Of a stretch of DNA of 64,000 nt, positions 24,498 to 33,052 are shown one piece after another. The position numbers were made by a program, and so were the translations under genes. Location: positions 310,001-374,000 of the forward strand of contig NZ_JAICDG010000003.1 in the NCBI RefSeq assembly GCF_022751215.1, in the 5' to 3' direction. The stretch is from Actinomadura terrae (GTDB lineage Bacteria; Actinomycetota; Actinomycetes; Streptosporangiales; Streptosporangiaceae). The notes beneath the pieces were generated by a model that did no database searches, was not told where the DNA came from, and saw only the letters and a list, made by a program, of their open reading frames with translations. Each line of letters starts with the position of its first letter. Position 1 is the stretch's first letter.

Positions 24498-26357
24498 ATG
24501 GACTTCTCCGCCGCCAGCGTCGCACGCCGCCGGTTCCTGGCGTTCGGCATGCCGGTCGCTCTCGCGCTGACCCTGGCCGGCGCGCCCCTCGAAGCGAGCG
24601 CCGCGCCCGTGGTCTATCTCGACCACGGGCATCCCGTCCGGGAGCGGGTCGAGGACCTGCTCGCCCGGATGAGCCTGGACGACAAGATCGGCCAGATGGT
24701 CCAGCCCGAGCGGCGGTCCATCGAGCCGGCCGATGTCGCCCGGTTCCGGATCGGGTCGGTGCTGTCGAGCGGCGGGTCGGCGCCCAGCCCCAACAACGCG
24801 CGCTCCTGGGCGGACATGTACGACGGGTACCAGCGGGCGGCCCTCGGCACGCCGCTGCGCGTCCCGATGATGTACGGGGTGGACGCGGTGCACGGCCACA
24901 ACAACGTCGTCGGCGCGACGATCTTCCCGCACAACATCGGGCTCGGCGCGACCCGCGACCCGGAACTGGTGCGGCGGATCGGCGCCGCGACCGCCGAGGA
25001 GATGACCGGGACCGGCGCGGACTGGAACTTCGCGCCGTGCGTGTGCGTCGTCCGCGACGACCGGTGGGGGCGGACGTACGAGTCGTTCGGCGAGGTCCCC
25101 GGGCTGCCGTCCGCCATGACGACGGTGATCGAGGGGCTTCAGGGGCGCAGCCTGGGCGACGGCCCGACGTCCGTCCTCGCGACGGCGAAGCACTTCGTGG
25201 GGGACGGCGGCACCGACGGCGGCGACGACCAGGGCGACATGCGCGTGCCGGAGGCGGAGCTGCGCGCCGTCCACCTGCCGCCGTTCCGGGAGGCCGTGCG
25301 GCGGGGCGTGGGGTCGGTGATGGCGTCCTACAGCTCCTGGAACGGCGTGAAGCTGCACCGGAACCGCTACCTGATCACCGAGGTCCTCAAGCGCGAGCTG
25401 GGGTTCACCGGGTTCGTCGTGTCGGACTACAACGGCATCGACCAGATCGACGGCGAACCCGGGTTCACCCGCGCGGAGGTCGCCGCCGCGGTCAACGCCG
25501 GGATCGACATGGTGATGGTGGCGCAGCGGTGGCGCGAGTTCATCGACGACCTGCGCGCCGCCGTGCAGGGCGGCGAGGTGCCGATGTCGCGGATCGACGA
25601 CGCGAACCGGCGGATCCTCGCGCAGAAGTTCCGGCTTGGGCTGTTCGAGCGCCCGCTGGCCGACCGCCGCTACCTGGCCACGGTCGGCGGCGCCGCGCAC
25701 CGCGCCCTCGCCCGCCGCGCGGTCGCCGCGTCGCAGGTGGTGCTGAAGAACGACGACGACGTGCTGCCGCTCGACCGGGACGACGAGAAGATCTTCGTGG
25801 CGGGCCGGAGCGCGGACGACATCGGCCGCCAGTCCGGCGGCTGGACGATCACCTGGCAGGGCGCGCCGGGCGCGACCACGCCCGGCACCACGATCCTGGA
25901 AGGCATCCGGCAGGTGGCAGGAAAGGGGCGGACCGTCACCTACGCCGAGGACGGCGCCGGCGTCGACCGCTCCTACGACGTGGCGATCGCCGTCGTCGGC
26001 GAGCGCCCGTACGCCGAGTACAAGGGCGACCGCACCGACGACCTGCGGCTCAGCGGCACGGACCTGAAGACCATCGACAGGCTCCGCGCCGCCGACATCC
26101 CGGTCGTGGTGGTGCTGGTCTCGGGACGGCCGCTGGACGTCACGTCCGAACTGCGGCACTGGGACGGGTTCGTCGCGTCCTGGCTCCCGGGCACCGAGGG
26201 CGCCGGTGTCGCCGACGTCCTGTTCGGCGACACCGCGCCATCAGGACGCCTGCCCGTCTCCTGGCCCCGCTCCGCCGCGCAGGAGCCGATCAACGCGGGC
26301 GACGGCAAGACCCCCCTGTTCCCGCTCGGCGCCGGCCAGCCCTACGAGGACGGCTGA
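24498..26357 (+). CDS. exported glycoside hydrolase family 3 beta-glucosidase/xylosidase
   Basis: A 619-residue protein from ATG 24498. The N-terminus has twin-Arg-like ARRRFLAFG followed by a hydrophobic stretch and a signal cleavage region ending in ASAAP (about residue 37), so Tat export is likely. The GH3 N-domain shows MSLDDKIGQMVQPE, GVDAVHGHNNV, NFAPCVCVVRDDRWGRTYES, ATAKHFVGDGG and the nucleophile Asp in GFVVSDYNGID. The GH3 C-domain follows (VLKNDDDVLPLDRDD, GERPYAEYKGD, SWLPGTEGAGVADVLFGD). No FnIII domain is attached, so it is a short GH3. It would release glucose or another sugar from beta-linked oligosaccharides outside the cell. It heads the polymer-utilisation island. Confidence 0.93.
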   Translation: MDFSAASVARRRFLAFGMPVALALTLAGAPLEASAAPVVYLDHGHPVRERVEDLLARMSLDDKIGQMVQPERRSIEPADVARFRIGSVLSSGGSAPSPNNARSWADMYDGYQRAALGTPLRVPMMYGVDAVHGHNNVVGATIFPHNIGLGATRDPELVRRIGAATAEEMTGTGADWNFAPCVCVVRDDRWGRTYESFGEVPGLPSAMTTVIEGLQGRSLGDGPTSVLATAKHFVGDGGTDGGDDQGDMRVPEAELRAVHLPPFREAVRRGVGSVMASYSSWNGVKLHRNRYLITEVLKRELGFTGFVVSDYNGIDQIDGEPGFTRAEVAAAVNAGIDMVMVAQRWREFIDDLRAAVQGGEVPMSRIDDANRRILAQKFRLGLFERPLADRRYLATVGGAAHRALARRAVAASQVVLKNDDDVLPLDRDDEKIFVAGRSADDIGRQSGGWTITWQGAPGATTPGTTILEGIRQVAGKGRTVTYAEDGAGVDRSYDVAIAVVGERPYAEYKGDRTDDLRLSGTDLKTIDRLRAADIPVVVVLVSGRPLDVTSELRHWDGFVASWLPGTEGAGVADVLFGDTAPSGRLPVSWPRSAAQEPINAGDGKTPLFPLGAGQPYEDG

Positions 26358-26386
26358 CCGGCGCGATCCCGCGCGCCGACGGGCGG

Positions 26387-27313
26387 CTAGCGGGCGAAGA
26401 TGCCGAGGGCGTCGTAGACGTGCCAGGAACCGGTCTTCTTCCTGATCGTCACCGCGTTCTTGCCCCTGCGCATCGCGGCGCGGGGGAGTTGCAGCTCGAC
26501 ATAGGACGGCTTGAGCAGCGTCCCCGGCACCGTGGCGTCGCCTTCGAGCGACCCGCGCGTCGCGCCGTTCTCCAGCTTCACCTCGGGGACCGCGGTGCCG
26601 TTGGCCGAGATCAGCAGCGTGCCCGGGAGGGTGGCGTGCGTGTCGATCAGCCAGAACGACAGCCACGTCTCGGCGGGCACGGTGTCCAGGTTGAACCGGA
26701 ACGTGGTGGTGCTCTCCCGGCTGCCCGCCCATTTGTCCGCCGGGCCCGGCTGGATGTAGGACCAGTCGGTCTCGGGCTTGCTCGTGCCGTAGGTGTAGTC
26801 GACGCCGTTCGGGAACCGGTCCTTGTACTGGGCGTATCCGTCGGGGGCGAGCGCGAACCCGAGGCTCTTGTGGTCGTACTTGCCGACCCTGGCGATCGGC
26901 TGGGCCGACAGCGCGACCGACTCCGCGCTGTGCGCCTCGACCAGGGCGGACGGTTCGCTCCGCGCGCCCGACGCGTCCACCGTCACGATGCGGTAGAACC
27001 AGTCCTGCCGGTGGCCGCCCTGCCGGTCGTGCAGGAACGAGGCGTAGACGGTCTTGGTGAGCAGCGTGTCGGGGCCGACGGTGAAGTCCCGGGACCGCGA
27101 GGCGTAGACGGCGTAGTGGTCGACGAGCGGGTGGTACGCCTCGCCCTCCCAGGTCAGCCGGATACGGCCCACCTCGGCGGCGGCGCGGATCCGCTCCGGC
27201 GGGAGCGGATCCTCGGCCGCCGACGCCCTGCCGGGGCCGGCGAGGATCACCGCGGGGACGGCCGCCGCGGCGGTGCCGAGCGCGGCGCGCCGCGACATGG
27301 CTGGATTCGACAT
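26387..27313 (-). CDS. Tat-exported FnIII plus lyase-type carbohydrate-binding protein
   Basis: A 308-residue protein starting at ATG 27313. The signal is MSRRAALGTAAAAVPAVILAGPGRASA, a Tat type. Residues about 40-130 form a fibronectin-III-like domain (RIRLTWEGEAYHPLVDHYAVYASRS, DWFYRIVTVDASG). Residues about 140-308 resemble the galactose-binding-like C-terminal domain of PL4 rhamnogalacturonan lyases (SLGFALAPDGYAQYKDRFPNG, TTTFRFNLDTVPAETWLSFWLIDTHATLPG, VELQLPRAAMRRGKNAVTIRK). No lyase catalytic domain is present. It is probably a secreted carbohydrate-binding or accessory module. It lies four bases after the PhoD gene, in one operon. Confidence 0.75.
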   Translation of the reverse strand: MSNPAMSRRAALGTAAAAVPAVILAGPGRASAAEDPLPPERIRAAAEVGRIRLTWEGEAYHPLVDHYAVYASRSRDFTVGPDTLLTKTVYASFLHDRQGGHRQDWFYRIVTVDASGARSEPSALVEAHSAESVALSAQPIARVGKYDHKSLGFALAPDGYAQYKDRFPNGVDYTYGTSKPETDWSYIQPGPADKWAGSRESTTTFRFNLDTVPAETWLSFWLIDTHATLPGTLLISANGTAVPEVKLENGATRGSLEGDATVPGTLLKPSYVELQLPRAAMRRGKNAVTIRKKTGSWHVYDALGIFAR

Positions 27314-27316
27314 GGT

Positions 27317-28900
27317 TCAGACCTCCCGGTTCAGACCGGGGCGTCCGGCCTCGGTGACGAAACGCGCCGCGGTCGCCACCGGGGCGCCGGGCCTGGTGAC
27401 GTACGGCACGGTCATGAACTCCGACGTCAGCGCCGTCGGCGTCATGCGGCAGCGCACGTAGCCGCGCCGCGCGTTGTAGAGCTTGACGTGCGGGTTCGAC
27501 AGCCAGACCTCGGCGCTGCCGTCGGTGTCGGCGCCGTCCCCGTCCGAGGCGACGGAGCCGCACACGAGCTCGGTGCCGACGGTCGCCGAGGAGGGGTTCG
27601 ACCAGGTGGCCTTCAGCTCGGCGGCGGCGTGCCGGTGGATGTCGCCCGACAGCACGACCGGGTTGGCGACGCCGTACCGCTTCCACGCGGAGAACACCCG
27701 GTCGCGGTTGGCGGGGAAGCCGTCCCACATGTCGTTGCTGTACGAGGCGCCCGCGCCCGGCGTCCGGTCGACCTGCGCCATGACGACGCCGGTGACGTGC
27801 AGGTTCCAGGTCGCGTCGGAGGTGCGCAGCCCGTCGTAGAGCCACTGCTCCTGGCGGTCGCCGAGGATCGAGCGGCGCGGGTCGTGGCGCTCCGGCGAGT
27901 CGTCCACGACCTGCCCGGCCGGGTACTTGTCGCGGTACTGCCGGTTGTCGAGGACGTCCAGCTGCGCGAGCCGCCCCCACTGCCGCCGCTGGTAGAGGTC
28001 GATGGCGGGGCCGTCCGGAAGGGACGCGGCGCGCAGCGGCAGGTTCTCGTACAGCGCGCGGTAGGCGACGGCGCGGCGGCGCAGGAAGTCGCCCGGCGCG
28101 ATGCCCGTCTCCGACCAGTCGTTGGCGTAGTTGTTCTGCACGTCGTGGTCGTCGGTCGTGAACACCCACGGCGCGGCGGCGTGCGCGGCCTGGAGGTTCG
28201 CGTCGGTCTTGAACAGGGAGTATCGCAGCCGGTACTGCTCCAGCGTCGTGGCCTCGACGGCGTGCTCGGCGCCGGGCAGCGCGACGCCCTGCCGCCACAT
28301 GTTCTTCTCGGTGATGCCGTACTCGTAGATGTAGTCGCCGAGGAACAGGACGAGGTCGGCGTCCTCCTTGGCGATGTGCTGGAACGCGGTGAAGTGGCCG
28401 TGGTACCAGGCCGCGCACGACGCCGCGACGAACCGCAGCTCGGACGGGCTGGACTGCGGGTCGGGCGCGGTGCGCGTGCGGCCCACCGGGCTCAGCTCCG
28501 TCCCGGCGCGGAACCGGTAGAAGTACTCCCGGCCCGGGCTCAGCCCGTTCACCTCGGCGTGCACCGAGTGGCCGAGCTCCGGCGACGCGACCGCCTGCCC
28601 CCGCTGGACGACGCGGGTGAACCGCTCGTCCTCGGCGACCTCGTAGTCGACGGTGAAGGCGCTGCGCGGCATGCCGCCGTGGCCGTCCGGGTCGAGCGGG
28701 CGGGGGGCGAGCCGCGTCCACAGGACGACGCCGTCCGGCAGCGGGTCGCCGGACGCGACGCCCAGCGTGAACGGGTCGGCCGGGACCCTCGGGCCGGCGG
28801 TCTGCGCGGCGCCGGCGCGGCCGGTGCCGAGCGCGAACGCGGCGGCTCCGGCGCCGGTCGCCGCCAGGAACGTGCGGCGCGCGGGCAGGGGGGATCTCAT
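27317..28900 (-). CDS. phoD: PhoD-type alkaline phosphatase/phosphodiesterase
   Basis: A 527-residue protein from ATG 28900. The Tat signal is RRTFLAATGAGAAAFALG. The PhoD N-terminal domain (DPFTLGVASGDPLPDGVVLWTRLAP) and metallophosphatase core are clear: FLGDYIYEYG, TTDDHDVQNNYANDW, GDIHRHAAAELKATW near the C-terminus. PhoD enzymes use Fe/Ca in a metallophosphatase site to release phosphate from diesters and monoesters, including teichoic acids. Secreted, phosphate-scavenging role inferred. It is placed between the lyase-type binding protein and the sugar-binding lipoprotein. Confidence 0.93.
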   Translation of the reverse strand: MRSPLPARRTFLAATGAGAAAFALGTGRAGAAQTAGPRVPADPFTLGVASGDPLPDGVVLWTRLAPRPLDPDGHGGMPRSAFTVDYEVAEDERFTRVVQRGQAVASPELGHSVHAEVNGLSPGREYFYRFRAGTELSPVGRTRTAPDPQSSPSELRFVAASCAAWYHGHFTAFQHIAKEDADLVLFLGDYIYEYGITEKNMWRQGVALPGAEHAVEATTLEQYRLRYSLFKTDANLQAAHAAAPWVFTTDDHDVQNNYANDWSETGIAPGDFLRRRAVAYRALYENLPLRAASLPDGPAIDLYQRRQWGRLAQLDVLDNRQYRDKYPAGQVVDDSPERHDPRRSILGDRQEQWLYDGLRTSDATWNLHVTGVVMAQVDRTPGAGASYSNDMWDGFPANRDRVFSAWKRYGVANPVVLSGDIHRHAAAELKATWSNPSSATVGTELVCGSVASDGDGADTDGSAEVWLSNPHVKLYNARRGYVRCRMTPTALTSEFMTVPYVTRPGAPVATAARFVTEAGRPGLNREV

Positions 28901-28975
28901 TGGGGTGCTCCAAGTGGTGATCGGCGGACGCGGGGCGGCGCGGGGTGCGGTGTGGCGGGGTGCGGCGTGGCGGGG

Positions 28976-30274
28976 TCAGTCGGCGAGGGCGGTGAGGGCC
29001 TTCTGGAGGTCGTCGGCGGCGCGCTCGACGGTCTTCCCGCCGGTCACCGCGGCCGTGACCTGCTCCTGGATCGCGACGCTGACCTCGTTGTAGCGGACGA
29101 CGACCGGACGCGGCCGGGCGCTGTCCATGCCCTTGCGCAGCGCCGGCAGGTACGGGTACTTCTTGATCATTCCGGGGTCGTCGTAGAGCGCGGCGAGCGA
29201 CAGCGGGAACGACTGCGCCCGCCCGTACTCGCCCTGGACGGACGGCGAGACGATGTAGGCGATGAAGTCGCGCGCGCTCGCCTGGTGCTTGGAGAACGCC
29301 GACACCGCCAGGTTGTTGCCGCCGAGCACGCCCGAGCCGGGGCCGCGCTCGCCGGGGATGGGCGCGACGTCGAACCGTCCGGCCACCTTGGAGCCGTCCT
29401 TCTCGGACGCGAGCGCATACACATAGGCCCAGTTGCGGTGGAACAGGAGCGAACCCTCCTGGAAGGCGCGCCGTCCTTCCTCCTCCTTGAACGTCACGCC
29501 CTTGCCGGGGATCGTGCCGTTGTGGAAGCCGTCCACGAGGAACCGGAGCCCGGCCCGGGCCTGCGGCGTGTTCACCTGGGGCTTGCCCGCGGCGTCGAAC
29601 ACCTGCCCGCCCGCCGACTGCACCGCCTCCGCGTAGTTGACGGTGAGCCCCTCGTACTTGGCGTACTGGCCCGCGTAGCAGTCCACGCCCTTGCCCTCGG
29701 GCAGCCGCTTCACCTTCGCGCAGTCCTCGCGCATCTCGGCCCAGGTCGCCGGCGGCGCCTGCACGCCCGCCTTGGCCAGCAGGTCCTTGCGGTAGTACAG
29801 GACGCCGGTCCCGGTCAGCCACGGCTCGGCGTACAGCCGTCCCCGGTACATGCCGGTCCCGAGCGCGGCCGGGACGAGCGTGCGGGCGTCGGCGAGGTCC
29901 TTCGGCAGCTCCCGGATCCAGCGGCGGGCGGCGAACTCCGCCGTCCACACCGCGTCCAGCCGCACCACGTCGTAGGCGTCGGACTTGATCCGCATGTTCT
30001 GGACGAGCTGCTGCCGCGCCTGGTCGCCGTCCTCGGGCAGCTCGACCAGCCGCGCCTTCTCGTTCGGGTGCGCCCCGTTCCAGCGCTCGACGAGCTTCGG
30101 CACCGTCCGGGTGAGGTCCTTGCCGAGCGCGATCGTGATCGGGCCCCGGGCGTCGTTGCCGGACGGGCCCGCCGCCTCGCCGCCGTCGTCGCCGGAGCCG
30201 CACGCGGCGAGGCCGAGCGCGCCGAGGGCCAGGGCGAGCGTCGCCGCGCCGGCCCGCAGGGATCTGGTCGTCAT
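28976..30274 (-). CDS. sugar ABC transporter substrate-binding lipoprotein (no permeases adjacent)
   Basis: A 432-residue protein from ATG 30274. The lipobox LGLAACGS places the lipid-modified Cys at about residue 25. The rest is a cluster-D/MalE-type solute-binding protein (GPITIALGKDLTRTVPKLVERWNGAHP, YAEPWLTGTGVLYYRKDLL, GGNNLAVSAFSKHQASARDFIAYI). It overlaps the upstream dehydrogenase stop by ATGA and must be cotranslated. No permease or ATPase gene occurs here. Its closest relative in the window is the lipoprotein at 52287, which does have permeases, so it may deliver substrate to those. Confidence 0.9.
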   Translation of the reverse strand: MTTRSLRAGAATLALALGALGLAACGSGDDGGEAAGPSGNDARGPITIALGKDLTRTVPKLVERWNGAHPNEKARLVELPEDGDQARQQLVQNMRIKSDAYDVVRLDAVWTAEFAARRWIRELPKDLADARTLVPAALGTGMYRGRLYAEPWLTGTGVLYYRKDLLAKAGVQAPPATWAEMREDCAKVKRLPEGKGVDCYAGQYAKYEGLTVNYAEAVQSAGGQVFDAAGKPQVNTPQARAGLRFLVDGFHNGTIPGKGVTFKEEEGRRAFQEGSLLFHRNWAYVYALASEKDGSKVAGRFDVAPIPGERGPGSGVLGGNNLAVSAFSKHQASARDFIAYIVSPSVQGEYGRAQSFPLSLAALYDDPGMIKKYPYLPALRKGMDSARPRPVVVRYNEVSVAIQEQVTAAVTGGKTVERAADDLQKALTALAD

Positions 30275-31569
30275 GGGAGGACCGTGCCTTTCGCCGGGGG
30301 ATCGGTGGGTGACTTATCGAGGCTCAGCTCGACGACCGTTCCGCTCCGCCGGGCGCGTTCGGCGGCCCAGACGACGCGGTGCGAGGCGAGGCTCTCCCGC
30401 CCGCCCGAGTGCAGCGCGGACGGGTCGCCGGTGGCGATCGCCTCGACGAACGCGTCGGCCAGCGCCTCGTCGGCCTCGTCGTGGCGGCCGTCGGGCGGTG
30501 GGTCGGTTCCGGTCTCGGTCTCGATGACCTCCAGCCCGCCGGTGCGGAAGTCGCGGACGGCGAGCCGCGTCCCGTCGCCCTCGACGCTGCCGAGCGTCCC
30601 GAAGATCCGGGTCTGGCGCGGCGCGGCGGCGGCGAACGCGGTCATCGTGAACACGCCGGTCGCGCCGGACGGGAACTCTATGTTCACGACCTGGTGGTCC
30701 ACGACGTCGTTGTCGCAGCCGTAGACGCAGCGGCCGTAGGGGCCCTCGCGCAGCGCCCGGAGCACGCCGTCCTCGGTGCGGTCGTGGGTGACCGCGCCGA
30801 GCGGCCACACCTCCATCTTCGGGTCGCCCAGGCACGACAGGTAGAGCCGCTTCGCCGAGTACGGGCAGGACGCCTCGACCGGGCAGTCGAGGCAGCGCGC
30901 GGTCGCGCCCTCGGGGCGGTTCTCGGGCCGGAAGTGCGACAGCCGCCCGAACGAGCCGACCCGCGCGGGGGCCTCGCCCATCACGTGGACGAGCCAGTCG
31001 ATATCGTGGCAGGACTTCGTCATCAGCATCGGCCCGGACTCGTCCTCGCGACGCCAGTGCCCGCGGACGTAGGAGTGGGCGTGATGCCACCAGCCGACCG
31101 GTTCCAGGTGCTGGACGCTGACCGGCGTGCCGATCCGTCCGGCGCCGATCAGCTCCCGCAGCGCGCGGGTGTAGGGCGTGTACCGCAGGACGTGGCACAC
31201 CGCGAGCATGACCCCGGCGCGCTCGGCGGCCTCGACGACGCGGCGCGCGTCGTCCTCGGTGGTCGCCATCGGCTTCTCCAGCAGGATGTGGCAGCCGAGG
31301 CCCGCGAAGGCGATCGCGGGCTCGGCGTGCTCGGCGTCCTGGGTCGCGATGATCACACCGTCGGCGATCCTCCCGGCGGCGGCCATCTCGCGCCAGCCGG
31401 GGAACGCCAGCTCGGGCGGGACGCCGTGCTCGGCGGCGAACCGGGCGCGCCGGGCGGGATCGGCCTCGGCGACCGCGACGACGCGTCCCCGGCCCGCGCG
31501 GGCGATGCGCCGGGCGTAGGCCGTGCCCCGCAGTCCAGCCCCGGCCACGGCGATCGCCGGTCCCGTCAT
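30271..31569 (-). CDS. Gfo/Idh/MocA-family dehydrogenase
   Basis: The start is ATG 31569 (432 residues); a reading to 31908 would cross the regulator gene. The Rossmann N-domain begins AIAVAGAGLRGTAYARRIARAG, then VIIATQDAEHAEPAIAFA and the catalytic EKP in HILLEKPMATT. The C-domain carries LRYTPYTRALRELIGAGRIG and a Cys-rich stretch (CLDCPVEASCPYSAKRLYLSC) typical of the subfamily that may bind metal. It oxidises or reduces a sugar with NAD(P). It overlaps the lipoprotein gene by ATGA and is divergent from the ROK gene, whose product probably controls it. Confidence 0.9.
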   Translation of the reverse strand: MTGPAIAVAGAGLRGTAYARRIARAGRGRVVAVAEADPARRARFAAEHGVPPELAFPGWREMAAAGRIADGVIIATQDAEHAEPAIAFAGLGCHILLEKPMATTEDDARRVVEAAERAGVMLAVCHVLRYTPYTRALRELIGAGRIGTPVSVQHLEPVGWWHHAHSYVRGHWRREDESGPMLMTKSCHDIDWLVHVMGEAPARVGSFGRLSHFRPENRPEGATARCLDCPVEASCPYSAKRLYLSCLGDPKMEVWPLGAVTHDRTEDGVLRALREGPYGRCVYGCDNDVVDHQVVNIEFPSGATGVFTMTAFAAAAPRQTRIFGTLGSVEGDGTRLAVRDFRTGGLEVIETETGTDPPPDGRHDEADEALADAFVEAIATGDPSALHSGGRESLASHRVVWAAERARRSGTVVELSLDKSPTDPPAKGTVLP

Positions 31570-31625
31570 CTTCACCTTGTGTGCCTCCTGACCTGGGTGG
31601 ATACCCTGGAACCGGTGTTCGTCCG

Positions 31626-31665
31626 GACTTAAGAAAACACATTTCATAAGTATTTTGGCAATAAT
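31626..31665. promoter_or_regulatory. AT-rich divergent promoter/operator between dehydrogenase and ROK genes
   Basis: A forty-base tract with the palindrome CTTAAG (31628-31633) and runs AAGAAAAC, ATTTCATAAG and TATTTTGG stands out from the GC-rich surroundings. ROK/NagC-type repressors bind AT-rich sites of this kind. The symmetry is imperfect, so the exact half-sites are not defined. Confidence 0.4.
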
Positions 31666-31699
31666 GTCGTCCGTCCACCGATCTCTGTCAAGAGGTGCC

Positions 31700-32944
31700 G
31701 TGTCCGAACACTCCCTGCACGGGGGCGACCCGTCGGTGCTCCGCCGCCTCAACTCCGCCGCGATCCTGCGGGCGCTGCGCGAGGGCGGCGAGTCGACGCT
31801 GACCGAGCTCGCCAACCAGGTCGGGCTGTCCCGGCCGACCACCGAGGGCGTCATCGCCGCGCTCGCCGACCGCGGCCTGGTCGCCGAGGCCGCGCCCCGC
31901 CAGGGCACCGGCCTCGGCCGTCCCGCCCGCCGCTACCGGTTCCGCGCCGAGGCCGGGTACGCGCTCGGCATCGAGATCGACGCGCGCCGGGTGCGGCTCA
32001 TGGTCGCCGACCTGGCCGGCGAGGTCGTCGGCGGGCACCGCGCCCGCCTGGACGTCGCCGGACCGCCCGCCGAACGGATCGCCGCCGTGCGCGCCGCCGT
32101 CAAGGCGTGCCTGGCGTCCACGGGCGTCGCGCGGCACGAGCTGCGCGCGGTCGCCGCCGGGACGCCGGGCGTCGTCTCGCCGGACGGCACCATCGTGTTC
32201 TGCACCGTCGTCCCGGGCTGGAAGGGCGTCAACCTCGCCCGCGAGCTGGCCCGCTCGTTCAGCTGCCCCGTCATGGTCGACAACGACGCCAACCTCGCCG
32301 CGCTGGCCGAGCGGTGGCGCGGCGCCGCCCGCGCCGCCGACGACGTGATCTGCGTCCACGCGGGCCTGCACACCGGCATCGGCGCGCTCATCGGCGGACG
32401 GCTGCACCGGGGCCGCTACGGCGCCGCCGGGGAGATCGGGATGCTGCCCGAGCTGGGGCTGCGCGACACGACGGCGGGCCTCATCACCGGCTCGGACGTG
32501 GGTCCCGAGGCCGCGCTCGCCGCCCTCGCCGGGATCGCCGCCGCGGGCCCCGCGCTGGACGACGCCGAACGCGTCCTCGCCGTCGCCGGGTGGGGCGGCG
32601 CCGAGGCGCAGGCCGTCGTGGAGCGGCTCGCCGGGCGGATGGCCCGCGGCATCGCGGCGATGGCGCTCGCCCTGGACCCCGAGGTCATCGTGGTCGGCGG
32701 GCCGCTGATCCGGGCCGGTGACCTGCTGATCGCCGAGCTGCGCCGGCAGGTCAGGCCGCTGTGCCTCAGCCCCGTCCGGATCGAGGCGTCCGAACTCGGC
32801 GACGAGTCGGTGGGGCTCGGCGCGCTGCGGCTCGCGCTCGACCGCATCGACGAGGACCTGTTCCGCCTCGACCCGAGGACGGACGCGGGCGAGGGGCGCC
32901 GCTCCGGCGAGGTTCGCCGAGCGCGGCCGTCGCGGTCGGCATGA
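31700..32944 (+). CDS. ROK-family transcriptional regulator
   Basis: The start is GTG 31700, with AAGAGG four bases upstream (414 residues). Residues about 10-75 are a winged HTH (LRRLNSAAILRALREGGESTLTELANQVGLSRPTTEGVIAALADRGLV). The ROK sugar-kinase-like domain follows: GIEIDARRVRLMVADLAGEVV, AAGTPGVVSPDGTIVF, VDNDANLAALAERWRG. The usual ROK zinc cluster CxCGxxGC after the GxxGAAGEIG motif is missing; the text there reads GMLPELGLRD. It probably represses the divergent sugar genes in the absence of a sugar ligand. Confidence 0.9.
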   Translation: MSEHSLHGGDPSVLRRLNSAAILRALREGGESTLTELANQVGLSRPTTEGVIAALADRGLVAEAAPRQGTGLGRPARRYRFRAEAGYALGIEIDARRVRLMVADLAGEVVGGHRARLDVAGPPAERIAAVRAAVKACLASTGVARHELRAVAAGTPGVVSPDGTIVFCTVVPGWKGVNLARELARSFSCPVMVDNDANLAALAERWRGAARAADDVICVHAGLHTGIGALIGGRLHRGRYGAAGEIGMLPELGLRDTTAGLITGSDVGPEAALAALAGIAAAGPALDDAERVLAVAGWGGAEAQAVVERLAGRMARGIAAMALALDPEVIVVGGPLIRAGDLLIAELRRQVRPLCLSPVRIEASELGDESVGLGALRLALDRIDEDLFRLDPRTDAGEGRRSGEVRRARPSRSA

Positions 32945-33052
32945 ACCGCCAGACCCCGGTGGGACGCGTTGACCGGGCCGCGGGCGGCGCCTAACGTCCC
33001 GGGCAGTCTCTGAAGGCCGCTCCGCAGACCCTCCCGGGAAGGCGCCGCGCCG

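Noticed and set aside
24395..30724. A 2109-codon open frame on the plus strand
   Set aside because: It crosses GH3, PhoD and lipoprotein genes in the wrong frame or strand; the text is Arg/Ala/Gly-rich and typical of GC-rich shadow frames.
31570..31908. Upstream extension of the Gfo/Idh/MocA dehydrogenase
   Set aside because: It would overlap the AT-rich divergent promoter and the start of the ROK gene; the Rossmann start at 31569 is the natural N-terminus.
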